DNA of 64,000 nucleotides from Mesorhizobium sp. L-8-3 (GCF_016756615.1 NZ_AP023262.1:7069501-7133500), one strand, 5' to 3'; positions 26,701 through 35,424 are shown, counted from the first letter of the stretch. A program made the numbers and translations. Notes: generated by a model not told the origin, from the letters alone.

Positions 26701-27268
26701 TGGCAGCATCACTCGGTAGCAAGCGCCTGACGGGACCGTTTGACGCTCGCGATCCGATTGCGGGATCCCCGGCTGCGCGCTGCCGCACCTCGTTACCAGA
26801 ATAGATCAGTCCAAACCGGCTCCAAAGACGCGTGTGGAGATCAATCAGCATCTGATCGACCAATGCCCTACGTGGCGTGATGACCAGCGTCCGCTTGATG
26901 TCGTCAAGAGCGCAAGCCAGCGTTGCGATTACGCCGGTCTTGCCTGTTCCAGTCGGCATCTTCACGAGAGCAGCGCCCTTGCTGTCTTTTATCGTGCGGC
27001 GAGCGGCTAAGTAGGCGAGCGAAAGGCCGACCGCACGACGCTGTGGCGCCCATAAGCCTTGGTCCGGCAAGTATGAGCCCTGGCTTACCGCAGCCGTCCA
27101 AAATGAGTGCGCGTCGAGCTGCGCGGACAAGTGCTGGAAATGCTTTTCGCCCGCTTCCGTTATTGCATTCTTGTCGAGGGAAATGCGACCGCCTTGCCGA
27201 TTGATGGATGAATGGTGTCTTCCATCGTCAGTTTCGAGTAAGTCTTGCAGCTGCAATTCGCCCCCCAA
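23780..27268 (-). CDS. Large DEAD/DEAH (SF2) helicase with C-terminal nuclease-like region
   Basis: The 1162-residue protein has SF2 motif I in VKMPTGTGKTGVIAT (about residues 103-117), motif II DESH in LVIVDESHYEPA, motif III SATPYRND and motif VI VQQIGRVLRYGDRR. After a long middle region of no known fold, the last ~200 residues contain DFICIDDIDPRVVLVHAK. Its spacing of acidic residue, strand and H-x-K resembles a PD-(D/E)xK nuclease core. Helicase-nuclease proteins of this size are frequent stand-alone or two-gene antiphage systems, but no known partner is adjacent. The start assigned is a TTG; the true start may be some codons in. It converges with the CBASS operon and diverges from the DUF2235 gene. 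Confidence 0.85.
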   Translation of the reverse strand: MGGELQLQDLLETDDGRHHSSINRQGGRISLDKNAITEAGEKHFQHLSAQLDAHSFWTAAVSQGSYLPDQGLWAPQRRAVGLSLAYLAARRTIKDSKGAALVKMPTGTGKTGVIATLACALDDIKRTLVITPRRALVDQMLIDLHTRLWSRFGLIYSGNEVRQRAAGDPAIGSRASNGPVRRLLPSDAATLAALADDRIVVVGTFAALEQILRPDRPAHRLSGRRPVGPDAVPPDTEESDDLKEPDRKKLVALLNSFDLVIVDESHYEPAFIWSQCIRSLGLPTILFSATPYRNDFRYFDIDGRFAFNLSFDEAKQRRLIRGVRFLSDSPGAASGESFSQQLIRFAEAVGKETNPKKPDRARIIVRGDTHESLVTLRTELLALGEKSVLIHHKEKRNASALRFHNVTEALAAGETADVRFWLHQWKLLEGVDDSRFGGVAISEPFSTSRAVVQQIGRVLRYGDRRRDETALIMGRDTFSADLAERFERYLSYEKRFDANPSDALRRETQFFETLRSASPAVQYISGDFRDRFDIDDEQVGFADIQLPCRAYVMRNVGRKSLDEIAEASRLAMGLEDRHDATILGPNGTDDPSNVRLIAYVLWGNSPLLTQRAMPTWNLGVMALSTTGDRLYLMDTEGLVIDPEQLGLEPEPPEKMQLLVPMAKPGETSRVTVASALSLDISDMGVRAATVRMRDFSEGFYDLAQGMQATTSVRASIRRDGAPNAALRYLSLQRSAVSDGGGKYVPVSEYASWIASVSAQLDSADKPSKAFERFAQAVPAPSPGKAVPLNVLFDFAELIGESGADAPPNWKPERAAGLISADRCLDVEADGSFSIQLDDDHFVGKLKYEITGTLRRRGRYVVECPGLDSYLIGKDSTQKEKPQLLSGMLTRDQAFRVIPTDPSLIYAQKHFYHPRRSIDEIAKDLPGGPLEFVVGSPWLAGVKTEKGGAKSSVKEWVSESIFGGVYAQLGFAAHGKPDTQHQDAIRALDPTMAALLDQFSVVVCDDGGTETCDFICIDDIDPRVVLVHAKVDDTTMSLNSLQAVGRQAQASIAFLTRIESLPDRTAEWKKPVTIAGGKITRRIVRDNKPGSKLWMRARDAARSARYKKEIWIWAGNILERQALVDELNKPEPSPRSRQMTYYLASLQTSANRANIGMRIYCSP

Positions 27269-27447
27269 AAACCAGCTATTCGAGAAACCGTATCACCACT
27301 AAAGGCCCAGGTGGAAGAGTTGTTAGCGCTGCTGATTTGAAGTGATCTCAGATTCAACTAACGATGGGATTCCGACCGGATAGAGCGGGGCAAAGAATGG
27401 GAATAAGTTTCGTCGGCACAATTATTGGACAGTGAACGGAAATCCTC
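27269..27447. promoter_or_regulatory. Divergent intergenic region between helicase and DUF2235 genes
   Basis: This is a 179-bp AT-richer stretch between two divergent starts and probably holds both promoters. I could not assign -35/-10 boxes with confidence. Confidence 0.3.
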
Positions 27448-28629
27448 ATGCCACAGCCGCCGCGCAAGCGAATAGCAATGTTTCTCGATGGGACTTGGAA
27501 CACAGTCGCGGACAATACGAATGTGTGGCGACTCAATGCGCTCTGTGCAAGGACGAGCGCCGATGGGTTGGAACAGGTTCTTTACTACGATCAAGGTGTT
27601 GGCACGCGGCTGGGTGAGCGGTTCCGGGGTGGAATCCTCGGCTACGGTCTCGACCGTAACATCATGTCGGCGTATCGATGGTTGGTCGAAACCTATTCCC
27701 CCGGAGACGAGATTTTTGTCTTTGGCTTCAGCCGCGGCGCCTTCACAGCACGGTCGTTGGTGGGCTTGGTTGCCCGATGTGGTTTGCTTCAGCCTGGCGC
27801 TCCACTTTCCCTTGAAGAGGTCTTTGAACGCTATCGACGGGCTTTGACCCTGCGTCCGCTGTATAGACTCGAATTTGAACAGCGCGAGCTGCGGCGGCGC
27901 GAAAAGCGTGGCGGCACCGCAATGGACGATCCGCCGATCTACCCGCTGTCGCGCGAGGAAGCCTCCCTCTTGGCCTATTGCAAGCGCGTGCCGATCAAGA
28001 TGGTTGGGGTGTTTGATACGGTCGGAGCGCTGGGCGTGCCCTTCGGAACCTCGCACTGGTTTCACAACACCCATCTCTCGACGATCTACAAAAACAGCTA
28101 TCAGGCACTCGGCATCGACGAGCATCGCGCTGCGTTCGCGCCGACGCTGTGGACCCACTTCACGCCGGATCCGCCCGATGCATCTGCTCGACGGTCGAAA
28201 CGCAGTGCTAATATCACCGAGCAGCGCTGGTTCGTTGGTGCTCATGCCAATGTTGGCGGCGGCTATCCCGCCAACAAACTATCGCAGTTGCCGCTCGCCT
28301 GGATGGTCGAGAAAGCGGAAAGTCACGGTCTCACTTTCCGCTATCCTGTGATCGTCGACGGGGATTCTCACCGGGATCAGATCGTCGATTCGTATAGCCA
28401 GTTCATGTACGGTCTTTATTCGAAAGTGACGGACCGCCATCAGCGCATTATCGGCGCACCCCGGCGCACTGTGACGAAGGGGTACTCTGACAACGTCAAC
28501 GAAAGCATAGACCCTTCCGTATTTGCCCGCTGGCGAGAGGACCGCCACTACCGGCCGCCGGGGCTCGTTGACTGGGCCGAACTTCGTAAGCTTGATCCAG
28601 CTCAGCTGACCGCAGTTACCCCCGCATGA
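27448..28629 (+). CDS. DUF2235 alpha/beta-hydrolase (Tle1-like)
   Basis: The 393-residue protein opens with KRIAMFLDGTWNT, the standard DUF2235 start. It carries the nucleophile elbow FVFGFSRGAFTARSLVGL (G-x-S-x-G, Ser about residue 96). VKMVGVFDTVGALGVP-type sequence and AHANVGGGYP (an acid/His region) follow. DUF2235 includes the type VI secretion phospholipase Tle1, but no secretion genes or immunity gene lie nearby. Family members also occur as single genes in defence islands. It stands alone, divergent from the helicase and convergent with the HNH/ATPase operon. Enzyme activity on lipids is inference. Confidence 0.88.
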   Translation: MPQPPRKRIAMFLDGTWNTVADNTNVWRLNALCARTSADGLEQVLYYDQGVGTRLGERFRGGILGYGLDRNIMSAYRWLVETYSPGDEIFVFGFSRGAFTARSLVGLVARCGLLQPGAPLSLEEVFERYRRALTLRPLYRLEFEQRELRRREKRGGTAMDDPPIYPLSREEASLLAYCKRVPIKMVGVFDTVGALGVPFGTSHWFHNTHLSTIYKNSYQALGIDEHRAAFAPTLWTHFTPDPPDASARRSKRSANITEQRWFVGAHANVGGGYPANKLSQLPLAWMVEKAESHGLTFRYPVIVDGDSHRDQIVDSYSQFMYGLYSKVTDRHQRIIGAPRRTVTKGYSDNVNESIDPSVFARWREDRHYRPPGLVDWAELRKLDPAQLTAVTPA

Positions 28630-28640
28630 GGTGCGGTTGG

Positions 28641-29704
28641 TTAGGCCGGAGTGGCTTCGGAGACCCCCGCTTTATCCAATAGAAAATTGACAAGCTGTTC
28701 GTCGAACCCTGCGTCGCGGCGCAGCTGCTGAATGGCGGTCGCACGCTCCAACAATGCTTGCCGGTTGCCGACGCTTTGGTTCGCCTTCCATGCTTCGAGC
28801 GCGGTGAAGTATGGCTCCAGAAGCGATCGGACCTCGACGAAGGCCGCCATCATCGCAGCAGTCATCGCGTGGTAAGGCGCTTCGCCATCGACAAACGTGT
28901 GGAGATTGGTTTCCGCATCCGTCAGCTGCGCTGCCATGACCGGATCGTGTGGATAGACTCGCCTATTCCGATCCGCACGAAGCACCGCCTCCATCGCTCC
29001 TTTCGTCCGCAGCGCCCATTCGCGGCGCACCCCCACCAGAGCGTCCCGCGCCAAGCCGCAAACATCGATTGTGGACCGTCCTCGACCGGCAGCCCTTTCT
29101 TCTGCCGTGAGTGCAGGCTGGAGAAATCCGTCGGCGAAGAACTGCAGGTGCAGATGGGGCTGATCCTCACAGGGGTTGAGCAGCATCGGACGCTCCAGGG
29201 CAACTGCGGCCGGCGTGGTGGCGTATGAGGTTCCAGGCAGGATCGGGAAGCGATTGGCCTTGCCCGACTTGCTCCTTACAATCTTTCCGTCCCTCGACCG
29301 ATGATGCTGCTTTCGCTCGCGATTGCAGTCGATGCACGACGGTAGAAGGTTGCCCCAGCTGGCTGCAAGCCAATAGTAGCCAGGCTTTTTAAGAACGCCG
29401 TGCTCGTCGATGTACCCGCCCTTCGGACGATAGTGTTCCACTTCCATCTGCGCGAGATGCGGGTAGTTGCTCTCGCAGTATGCGCATCGTGTCCCGAACA
29501 GAGCCCGCAACGCATCTCTGACAGGCTCCTCCTTGTAAACGGAGAACGCCGGCGGCTTGGTCGGCTTTGGTGGCAGGGATTTTTCTGTGGTGCTATCCCG
29601 CCGAAGAACCAGAGCGCATGTTCGAGTTCGGTCAACCCGTTTGAACCGATCTTGTTCAGTGCCGCGCACGCCGCCACGGCTTGGTCTCGAACGACCGGGA
29701 TCAC
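28641..29704 (-). CDS. HNH endonuclease (PtuB-like) of a Septu-like module, frameshifted near its 5' end
   Basis: The catalytic region reads GTRCAYCESNYPHLAQMEVE followed by HYRPKGG and later LLPSCIDCNRERKQHH. It thus has the zinc cysteine pairs, the catalytic His after Glu and the Asn region of HNH nucleases in the TIGR02646/PtuB group. The natural start is probably the GTG at 29704, overlapping the ATPase stop (29701-29703) and giving IPVVRDQAVAACAALNK to EHALWFFGG. The frame then changes near 29590 to STTEKSLPPKPTKPP and continues to 28641. One missing base near the GGCGGG run would account for it. An uninterrupted alternative frame from 29855 overlaps the ATPase and lacks family sequence there. 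In Septu the HNH subunit cuts nucleic acid when the ATPase senses infection. Confidence 0.8.
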
Positions 29705-31929
29705 GCTGCACCCTCCACCCTAACCAGTGCCTCGCTCCATATCGACGAAAGCTCGGCATCGAGCGACTGTTCGCGTTCGGCGAGCTCAATCTGGTCGGGC
29801 ACCTCAATGCGGCGCGCGAGAAATCGGTCGATGGCCTCCAGCATGCGGCGCTCACGTTCGTTCACGCCAAGCTTCTGCTTTTGATTGATATCGTTGCGCA
29901 GTGTTTCCATTCGTTGGCGGTCATCGGGGCTCGGGTGGTCCTCCCGAAGAAGCGCGTAATACTCGTCGAAAAGTGATTGGAGCGAGGGATCGAGGGTGCT
30001 TTGCAGACCAAAGTGCTCGGACATCAGGATCTGGTCCACCCGCATTCCGTCGATCGCCGGCAAGTCGGCGCGCATATGGATTCCACCGCGTGGCCCGCGT
30101 TGCAGAACGGCAACTTCACCATGGTGCAGCCCCCGCAGACATAGGGGCTCGTGCGTGGTCGCTATGACCTGCATCCCAGGCAGGATGCTCCGTACGCTCT
30201 CGACAAATCGGAGCTTCCAGGAGGGATGGAGATGATTCCCCACCTCATCGATCAGGACCAGGCCTTGCGCCAGGTCCGGAGTCTTCCAAGCCGGCAAGAC
30301 GACTGAGAGGATGTCGGCGATGAGCGCGATCACCGTCTGATAGCCGTCGCAGAGCCTGGGGAGCGGGATAAGGGCCCCCCTTTCGATTATCCCGACTTCT
30401 CCATCCTGGCGGACAAGCTCGCGTTCGACGTCGACTGTCAGCGCCTTCTTGATCGCACCAGCGGCGTAGTCGAAAGCTTCAGCCGGTGCCGTGAGAAGCC
30501 ATTGCTGGGCATCAACCAGCGGGATGAAGGGATCGAATAGGTTCTCTACGCGAGCATAGTTCGTGCCTTGAACCTCGGAATTCGGTTTGCGCGGCAGCAA
30601 GCGCGTCGATCCGTAGGCGAGCAGCATGAGCTGCGCCTCTCTCCCCGTCGCGGTGATCGTTCCGTCGGCTTGAATGCGTAGGGTTCGCGGCTCGGTGGCA
30701 CCTGTCAGTCTGATACTGACTTCCCCAAAGTCTGCCCCGTTCCTCACCATCCTGGGAACATCTAGGTGCAAGGCATCGACGAGTTTCCCTCGATAGCGCT
30801 CTCCGACGAGTGCAAGAGCGATAGAGTGCAGGACCGTGCTTTTGCCGGTCGCGTTTTCGCCCAAGAGCATTAGCCAAGGCGCGCGTTCACTCCCGTCGAT
30901 CACGTTGAGGTCGAGGTTAGCGATAGCGCGCAAATTCTTGATCCGGACAGACTCGATCAGACGGTCTCGCGTGCTGACATAGGCCGCGACGGTTTGCTCG
31001 GTCTCGGCTTCAAGCGAATAGCTCTCTTGATCAGCCTGGAATTTGTTGAGCGCGGTTTGCGCGGCGCGTTCCTCACCTGAGGTGAACGCCTTGACCGAGG
31101 CCGCGAGGGGATCGTTTGCGAAGGCCAGAGCAACCATCCCGTTCGGCTTCGCCGCTATCGCCTGACTGACGAGTTGCCGGCACATGCTCGCATAAGGGGC
31201 CTCGGGCGACATCATTTCCTTCAGGCGATTGACGATCTCGGTGTTGATCTGAGGCCCATCAGGACTCCCCTCTGAAAGCGACAGCACTTCGAGCTGACTG
31301 AGGACAGCGCGAGCGGTCTGCTGCCGGGCTTTGACCAACTCGGCACGGTTCAGTGAGAGAATTTCAATCGTCGTTAGCCCACGCGGGTCGTTGCACGAAA
31401 CTGTGCCGTTCGACGAGAAGAGGAGGATATTCTCAACATCGTCGACGCATGGGTCCAGCAGGAGTGGGCATTCTTTGAGAAGCTCAGATGCCGAGGCGAG
31501 CACGGGGGCCCGGTCCTTTTCGTCCTCGAGCGGGAATCTCCCGCCCTTGGCTCGACTGCACATCGAGCAGGAAAGGTAGAGGTTGGTCCACTCGTTCGTC
31601 AGCCACCAATAGTGCAGCGGGAGGTACGTGCTGCCTGCGTCGAGCACCCCGCCCTTTGGCCGGAAATTGTCGACATCGCCATAGCCGATCGCCGCAATCT
31701 GCGACTCGCAATACGCGCACTTCCCGTTGAACAGTTTTGCGAGAGCATCCCTTACGGTCTTGTGGCGGTACAGTTTGAATTCGAAGCGCGAGTGTTGCCG
31801 CTTCTTGTCGAACTCGCTGTAAAACGCGCTTGCCTTTTGAAATTCTTCGTCCGCCGCGCCGCCTCTTCCGCGCCGCAGTACTTCAGGGAAAGGAACGCTG
31901 TCTCGATCAACTTTGATCACGGTCTTCAT
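29701..31929 (-). CDS. HNH-like domain fused to an ABC/OLD-type ATPase (PtuA-like)
   Basis: The 742-residue protein has two parts. Residues about 60-160 form an HNH-type zinc domain (KCAYCESQIAAIGYGD, then NLYLSCSMCSRAKGGRF). The normal catalytic E-H-x-R-P-K is D-N-F-R-P-K, so the catalytic His is replaced by Asn. Residues about 330-640 are an SMC/OLD-like ATPase: Walker A LLGENATGKSTVLHSI, Walker B QGLVLIDEVGNHLHP and a following ATTHEPLCLRG His switch. In Septu, PtuA is such an ATPase and PtuB a separate HNH protein. Here a dead-looking HNH is fused to the ATPase and an apparently competent HNH gene follows with an overlapping start. It is probably a two-gene antiphage module. Confidence 0.85.
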   Translation of the reverse strand: MKTVIKVDRDSVPFPEVLRRGRGGAADEEFQKASAFYSEFDKKRQHSRFEFKLYRHKTVRDALAKLFNGKCAYCESQIAAIGYGDVDNFRPKGGVLDAGSTYLPLHYWWLTNEWTNLYLSCSMCSRAKGGRFPLEDEKDRAPVLASASELLKECPLLLDPCVDDVENILLFSSNGTVSCNDPRGLTTIEILSLNRAELVKARQQTARAVLSQLEVLSLSEGSPDGPQINTEIVNRLKEMMSPEAPYASMCRQLVSQAIAAKPNGMVALAFANDPLAASVKAFTSGEERAAQTALNKFQADQESYSLEAETEQTVAAYVSTRDRLIESVRIKNLRAIANLDLNVIDGSERAPWLMLLGENATGKSTVLHSIALALVGERYRGKLVDALHLDVPRMVRNGADFGEVSIRLTGATEPRTLRIQADGTITATGREAQLMLLAYGSTRLLPRKPNSEVQGTNYARVENLFDPFIPLVDAQQWLLTAPAEAFDYAAGAIKKALTVDVERELVRQDGEVGIIERGALIPLPRLCDGYQTVIALIADILSVVLPAWKTPDLAQGLVLIDEVGNHLHPSWKLRFVESVRSILPGMQVIATTHEPLCLRGLHHGEVAVLQRGPRGGIHMRADLPAIDGMRVDQILMSEHFGLQSTLDPSLQSLFDEYYALLREDHPSPDDRQRMETLRNDINQKQKLGVNERERRMLEAIDRFLARRIEVPDQIELAEREQSLDAELSSIWSEALVRVEGAA

Positions 31930-31984
31930 CCCCTAAGGCTCGCCTGCAAGGCAGTGAACACTGCCGAAAGCGCGATGTCCAATA

Positions 31985-32464
31985 CTACAGGCGATTCTGA
32001 AGCCAGGATCGATACCGGAACCCACCTTTCGTCTTGCTTGCCCTCGCGGTGCAACGGAACCGGTCCAAGTGAGTTGGCGGATCCTGCCAATCTAAGCGGC
32101 ACTCAAAAAGAGAGAGAGAGAGGGGAAACCAAAGATATCCTCTTGAAGTTTTCTCCGCCCCCGCAAATCCCGCCTTAGCGCGCAATTGGCAATTAATCCA
32201 AGATAACCGCTGTCGCCGTTCTTCGTCGACTACCACACGCTTGACCTCATCAAGGTCCATCGCTGCGGCAGGCGACAGGCGTGCCACCTTGGCCCAATGA
32301 TAGAATTCGCGTCTATTGCCGTGTAAGCGCGCCCTCGTCGCGCGGCGTCGCGCTTCGTAGTGGGCGTTTTTTTCTTCAGCCACGAGCAGCCGCCGCGCGT
32401 CGTCTTGCCAACGTCGACGTAAATTCTTGCGGTATGCCAGCCACCGTCGAATGACCTCAAACAT
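31985..32464 (-). CDS. Small basic hypothetical protein
   Basis: The N-terminal ~75 residues are strongly helical and basic (MFEVIRRWLAYRKNLRRRW, ARRRATRARLHGNRREFYHW). The last ~60 residues are unlike the rest and include LSLSL encoded by a run of (AG) dinucleotides at about 32109-32123, which may have shifted the frame. I recognise no function. It is separated from the HNH-ATPase gene by 55 bp on the same strand. Confidence 0.4.
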   Translation of the reverse strand: MFEVIRRWLAYRKNLRRRWQDDARRLLVAEEKNAHYEARRRATRARLHGNRREFYHWAKVARLSPAAAMDLDEVKRVVVDEERRQRLSWINCQLRAKAGFAGAEKTSRGYLWFPLSLSLFECRLDWQDPPTHLDRFRCTARASKTKGGFRYRSWLQNRL

Positions 32465-32598
32465 CGTGCTGATGAGACCTCATACACAACGTCAGGGATG
32501 GCAGCCCGAAGGGTGAAGACCTCAGGGCTTCAGCTTTGCCAACAGCCCGGCCCGACGGGCGACGCAACATCCCATCCTCTCGCTTCACCCGACACATC

Positions 32599-33678
32599 TC
32601 ACTCGGAATGCGCCTGGTCCGAGCGCGCCCGCTCCACAGCTCGCCTGTTTCGCTCACTTTCCTTGATCCACTCCGGCGACTTGGTCAGGTTGTCGAGATC
32701 CGCGATCGCAGGTTCAATGAGAGTCTGCGGCACACCATCGTCGTTGAATGTGCGTTGCATATAACTCCCCACACGCGGAGAGCCGTAGAGCAAGCGGGAC
32801 GATCTTCGCAGATAGTCGATTGCGCCTGTGTGCTTGGTCATAAAGCTAACCAGCATGGAGTGCAGCTTTTTCTGATTGGAATTCAGACGACGGCGATCAA
32901 GAAATGTTCTGGGCATCACTAGAAGGTGGTCATCTCCATTTGCGAACGGCGTCGCAAGCGCAAAGTCCCTGACAATCTCCTTATCCAGGACCTTGATCAC
33001 AGGTTTGAACCTGTGGGATTCCTGCAGTTTCTGAAATTCGGCGCAGATCAGGCCGCCTGAGTAAGGCACGGCAAAGAACGTTATGTTCGTGCGCTCATCG
33101 AACCCGCGACGCCGCTGCCCCAGCTCCACGAGGGCGGGCCAGAGAGTAGATGCCGCGTTGTGCAACGCGGTGAATGAAAAGTGCGGTGACCTGTCTCGCG
33201 TCATCACCCGCCGATGAAAGTGTCCCGTGGCGCCGACCACATCGTTCGTCTGCAGGAGCCATACACCCCAACGCCAAAACACAAAGGTGTTGGTCGCACC
33301 GTTCAAGAAGGCCTCACCGCCGACTTCCATTTTCGCTGCGCTCATATGGTACGCGCTGACACCGATCGCGGCTTCGCCAACCTCCTCACTTTGGTGCACG
33401 ACCATCTCGAAAATAGCTTCAGGCATGCGCCGCTGAAGTTCGTCATGGACCTCATGCGCGCGTTGGACGACGTGCTGCCAAGAGACGATATCCTGTCCGT
33501 ACCCCTCATACGCCAGCAATAGGATGTTCTGCGGCAGCCCGGCGATACTCGCCCGCGAAGCGAGGAACTCGTTCAGCCGCATGCTGAATTCAGGATGGTT
33601 CCCTTCAAACATAGTCAACGCACGGGCTCCGAACGATTTTAAGCTGCACGCTAATACACATGTCAGCCGCTTTGTCAT
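32599..33678 (-). CDS. Unknown 359-residue protein downstream of the short Argonaute operon
   Basis: I do not recognise this protein. It is soluble, without signal peptide or membrane segments. Notable stretches are ILLLAYEGYGQDIVSWQHV, ITFFAVPYSGGLICAEFQKL, HLLVMPRTFLDRRRLNSNQK and a very basic C-terminal tail (SERNRRAVERARSDQ). It lies 190 bp downstream of the Argonaute gene on the same strand, so it could be a third component or an independent gene. ATG at 33678 is the first start; MFEGNHPEF 22 codons in is an alternative. Confidence 0.65.
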   Translation of the reverse strand: MTKRLTCVLACSLKSFGARALTMFEGNHPEFSMRLNEFLASRASIAGLPQNILLLAYEGYGQDIVSWQHVVQRAHEVHDELQRRMPEAIFEMVVHQSEEVGEAAIGVSAYHMSAAKMEVGGEAFLNGATNTFVFWRWGVWLLQTNDVVGATGHFHRRVMTRDRSPHFSFTALHNAASTLWPALVELGQRRRGFDERTNITFFAVPYSGGLICAEFQKLQESHRFKPVIKVLDKEIVRDFALATPFANGDDHLLVMPRTFLDRRRLNSNQKKLHSMLVSFMTKHTGAIDYLRRSSRLLYGSPRVGSYMQRTFNDDGVPQTLIEPAIADLDNLTKSPEWIKESERNRRAVERARSDQAHSE

Positions 33679-33867
33679 CTCAGCGAAAATCCCGGGCCTT
33701 CACTTTGATCTCGTCGATGTGTCCGCAAGGATCGACGAGATCCGGGGACGCCCCTCTCAAGTCGGCGGTAAAATCAGTTGGAAACAGCGGGAAAAGGTTG
33801 GAGACAAGTTGGCCAGGCGTTGACGGAAGGTCATCAGGTCAGCGTGTCCGTGCCCTGAGAGCGTCGG
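33679..33867. other. Spacer between Argonaute gene and the 359-residue gene
   Basis: The 189 bp contain no gene. I see no hairpin with a T-run, so co-transcription of the flanking genes is possible. Confidence 0.4.
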
Positions 33868-35424
33868 TCAAACGTAAAACTTGAACTGCTGTTTCCCCTC
33901 TCCCTTGGCCGAGCCCATTGTGAGAACATCGCCCACCATGCGCGCGAAGCGAACGGTGACCGGCAGTCCGTCGTTGAAGTTGCAAGAATTGTAGTTGATC
34001 TTTGTGAGGCCCATTATGTCGGCCAAGACTGTCCGAATGTTGGGCTTTGCTCGCTTGCTGCGGATGAGGGTTATGTGCAACGGATTCGGAGTTTCAGGCC
34101 CAATATAAGTGTCGAGCTGAGGGACATACCCAGTCGTCCAAAGATAGGCCGTCTGCTCGTCGAGCAGCAGCGCCGTTCCACGCAACACCGGATAGTCACC
34201 GTCCCTGAAAAGTTTCGTCTCGCCGGAGGTGGTTCTAATCCTTACCCCGACGACGTTCGTCTCCTTCGGGGCGGCGTCGACGAATGCATTCCATTCCTCG
34301 TCGTTGAAAAACGTCTGGCCATGGATGAAGAGCTCTTTCGGAGGCTCGCCGTGCATTGAGCGGTATGTGTTGAGCACGACCTCCAGGAGATTCGTCGCTG
34401 CCTCCGCCTTGAGATGATACTCGTACTCCCCGGTCTTCCACGGACCGTTCGCTCCTCGGAAGACGATACCGTCTCCTTCGTTCAGAAACATCTGCGCCGC
34501 GCAGCAAGCGTGTCCGTTGGGATCGTTCGGCAAATTCTTGTAGACCATGCCGATGTAACAGACGCCCGGCCGAACGCCGGCCAGCCGCCACGGAGGCCGC
34601 GGTTGCGTCTTGTAATAGAGGCCGGTCGCCAGGTTCCATGCGACCGTCGCCGCATCCTGTGTCCGCCGAATTGGGTAGTTGGCGCTGTTCAGGAAGGCTC
34701 CGGGCGCGAGTGTCGTCTCCCTGACCAGCTGCGTCGGGGCGATGTTCAGAAACTCCGCCTTGATCCTGCGATGGAAGTCGGGGACATCATCGAAAATCTC
34801 CTCAACGGTTTGGTCGATGACGCCAGCCGAAGCCAATAGTGGCAGATTCGATCTCGCCTTTTGCCTCTTCGCGAAATCGCCTTTCTCCATTGCGAGGCCA
34901 GTTCGCTTGGAGCCGGGTCGGCAGCGCTCGTAGACAATTTCGGGCAGAACCAGCACCCACACGTCTATGGACTGCTCTTCGTTCCGCAGATGCTTCTTCA
35001 CTCGATCTATGTAAAGCCGCGCAACCTTCTCAACCGCCTCGTTGAGGTTCCATACTCGGCTTACCCGATCTATGTCATGCAACGGAATTGAGAGAAATGA
35101 GCATTTGTCCGGATCGTACGAGATCCCGAATGCTGCCTCGAGCCCAGGAAAGTTGGCGAGGTGCAGCCTGTCCTTCTTTTCGCCTTTCCCTGGAGGGGGA
35201 ACCTGAACAACATCATTCAGCTTGTGGCTCCAGGTCCGAAAATGGACGATGCCTTCATTGGTCCCGACGACGCCGACACTGATTTCACGCGTCTTTTTTG
35301 CTCGGGCGTGGGGGCCATAGAGGAACAGGCCATCCTTTGGATGCGGGCTGCGTTGCGAGAACGCGAACTCGAGGTCGGGCTCATCGAAATGCTCGATCAG
35401 AAGTGATTTTTCCGGGAACTTCAT
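33868..35424 (-). CDS. Short prokaryotic Argonaute (MID-PIWI)
   Basis: The 518-residue length, lack of N and PAZ domains, and direct coupling to an APAZ-type gene identify a short pAgo. Segments typical of the family are SIDVWVLVLPEIVYERCRPG, a MID/PIWI core with GVCYIGMVYKN and DGIVFRGANGPW, PKELFIHGQTFFNDEEW, and a C-terminal PNPLHITLI ... MGLTKINYNSCNFNDGLPVT region. Short pAgos use guide RNA to recognise invader DNA and trigger the partner's toxic domain. They do not cut themselves, and I see no DEDx tetrad. The ATG overlaps the stop of the Mrr-TIR-APAZ gene (35421-35424). Confidence 0.9.
   Translation of the reverse strand: MKFPEKSLLIEHFDEPDLEFAFSQRSPHPKDGLFLYGPHARAKKTREISVGVVGTNEGIVHFRTWSHKLNDVVQVPPPGKGEKKDRLHLANFPGLEAAFGISYDPDKCSFLSIPLHDIDRVSRVWNLNEAVEKVARLYIDRVKKHLRNEEQSIDVWVLVLPEIVYERCRPGSKRTGLAMEKGDFAKRQKARSNLPLLASAGVIDQTVEEIFDDVPDFHRRIKAEFLNIAPTQLVRETTLAPGAFLNSANYPIRRTQDAATVAWNLATGLYYKTQPRPPWRLAGVRPGVCYIGMVYKNLPNDPNGHACCAAQMFLNEGDGIVFRGANGPWKTGEYEYHLKAEAATNLLEVVLNTYRSMHGEPPKELFIHGQTFFNDEEWNAFVDAAPKETNVVGVRIRTTSGETKLFRDGDYPVLRGTALLLDEQTAYLWTTGYVPQLDTYIGPETPNPLHITLIRSKRAKPNIRTVLADIMGLTKINYNSCNFNDGLPVTVRFARMVGDVLTMGSAKGEGKQQFKFYV

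Noticed and set aside
28641..29855. HNH protein starting at 29855
   Set aside because: The first ~85 codons overlap the end of the ATPase gene in another frame and are not family-like; a GTG at 29704 plus a frameshift fits better.
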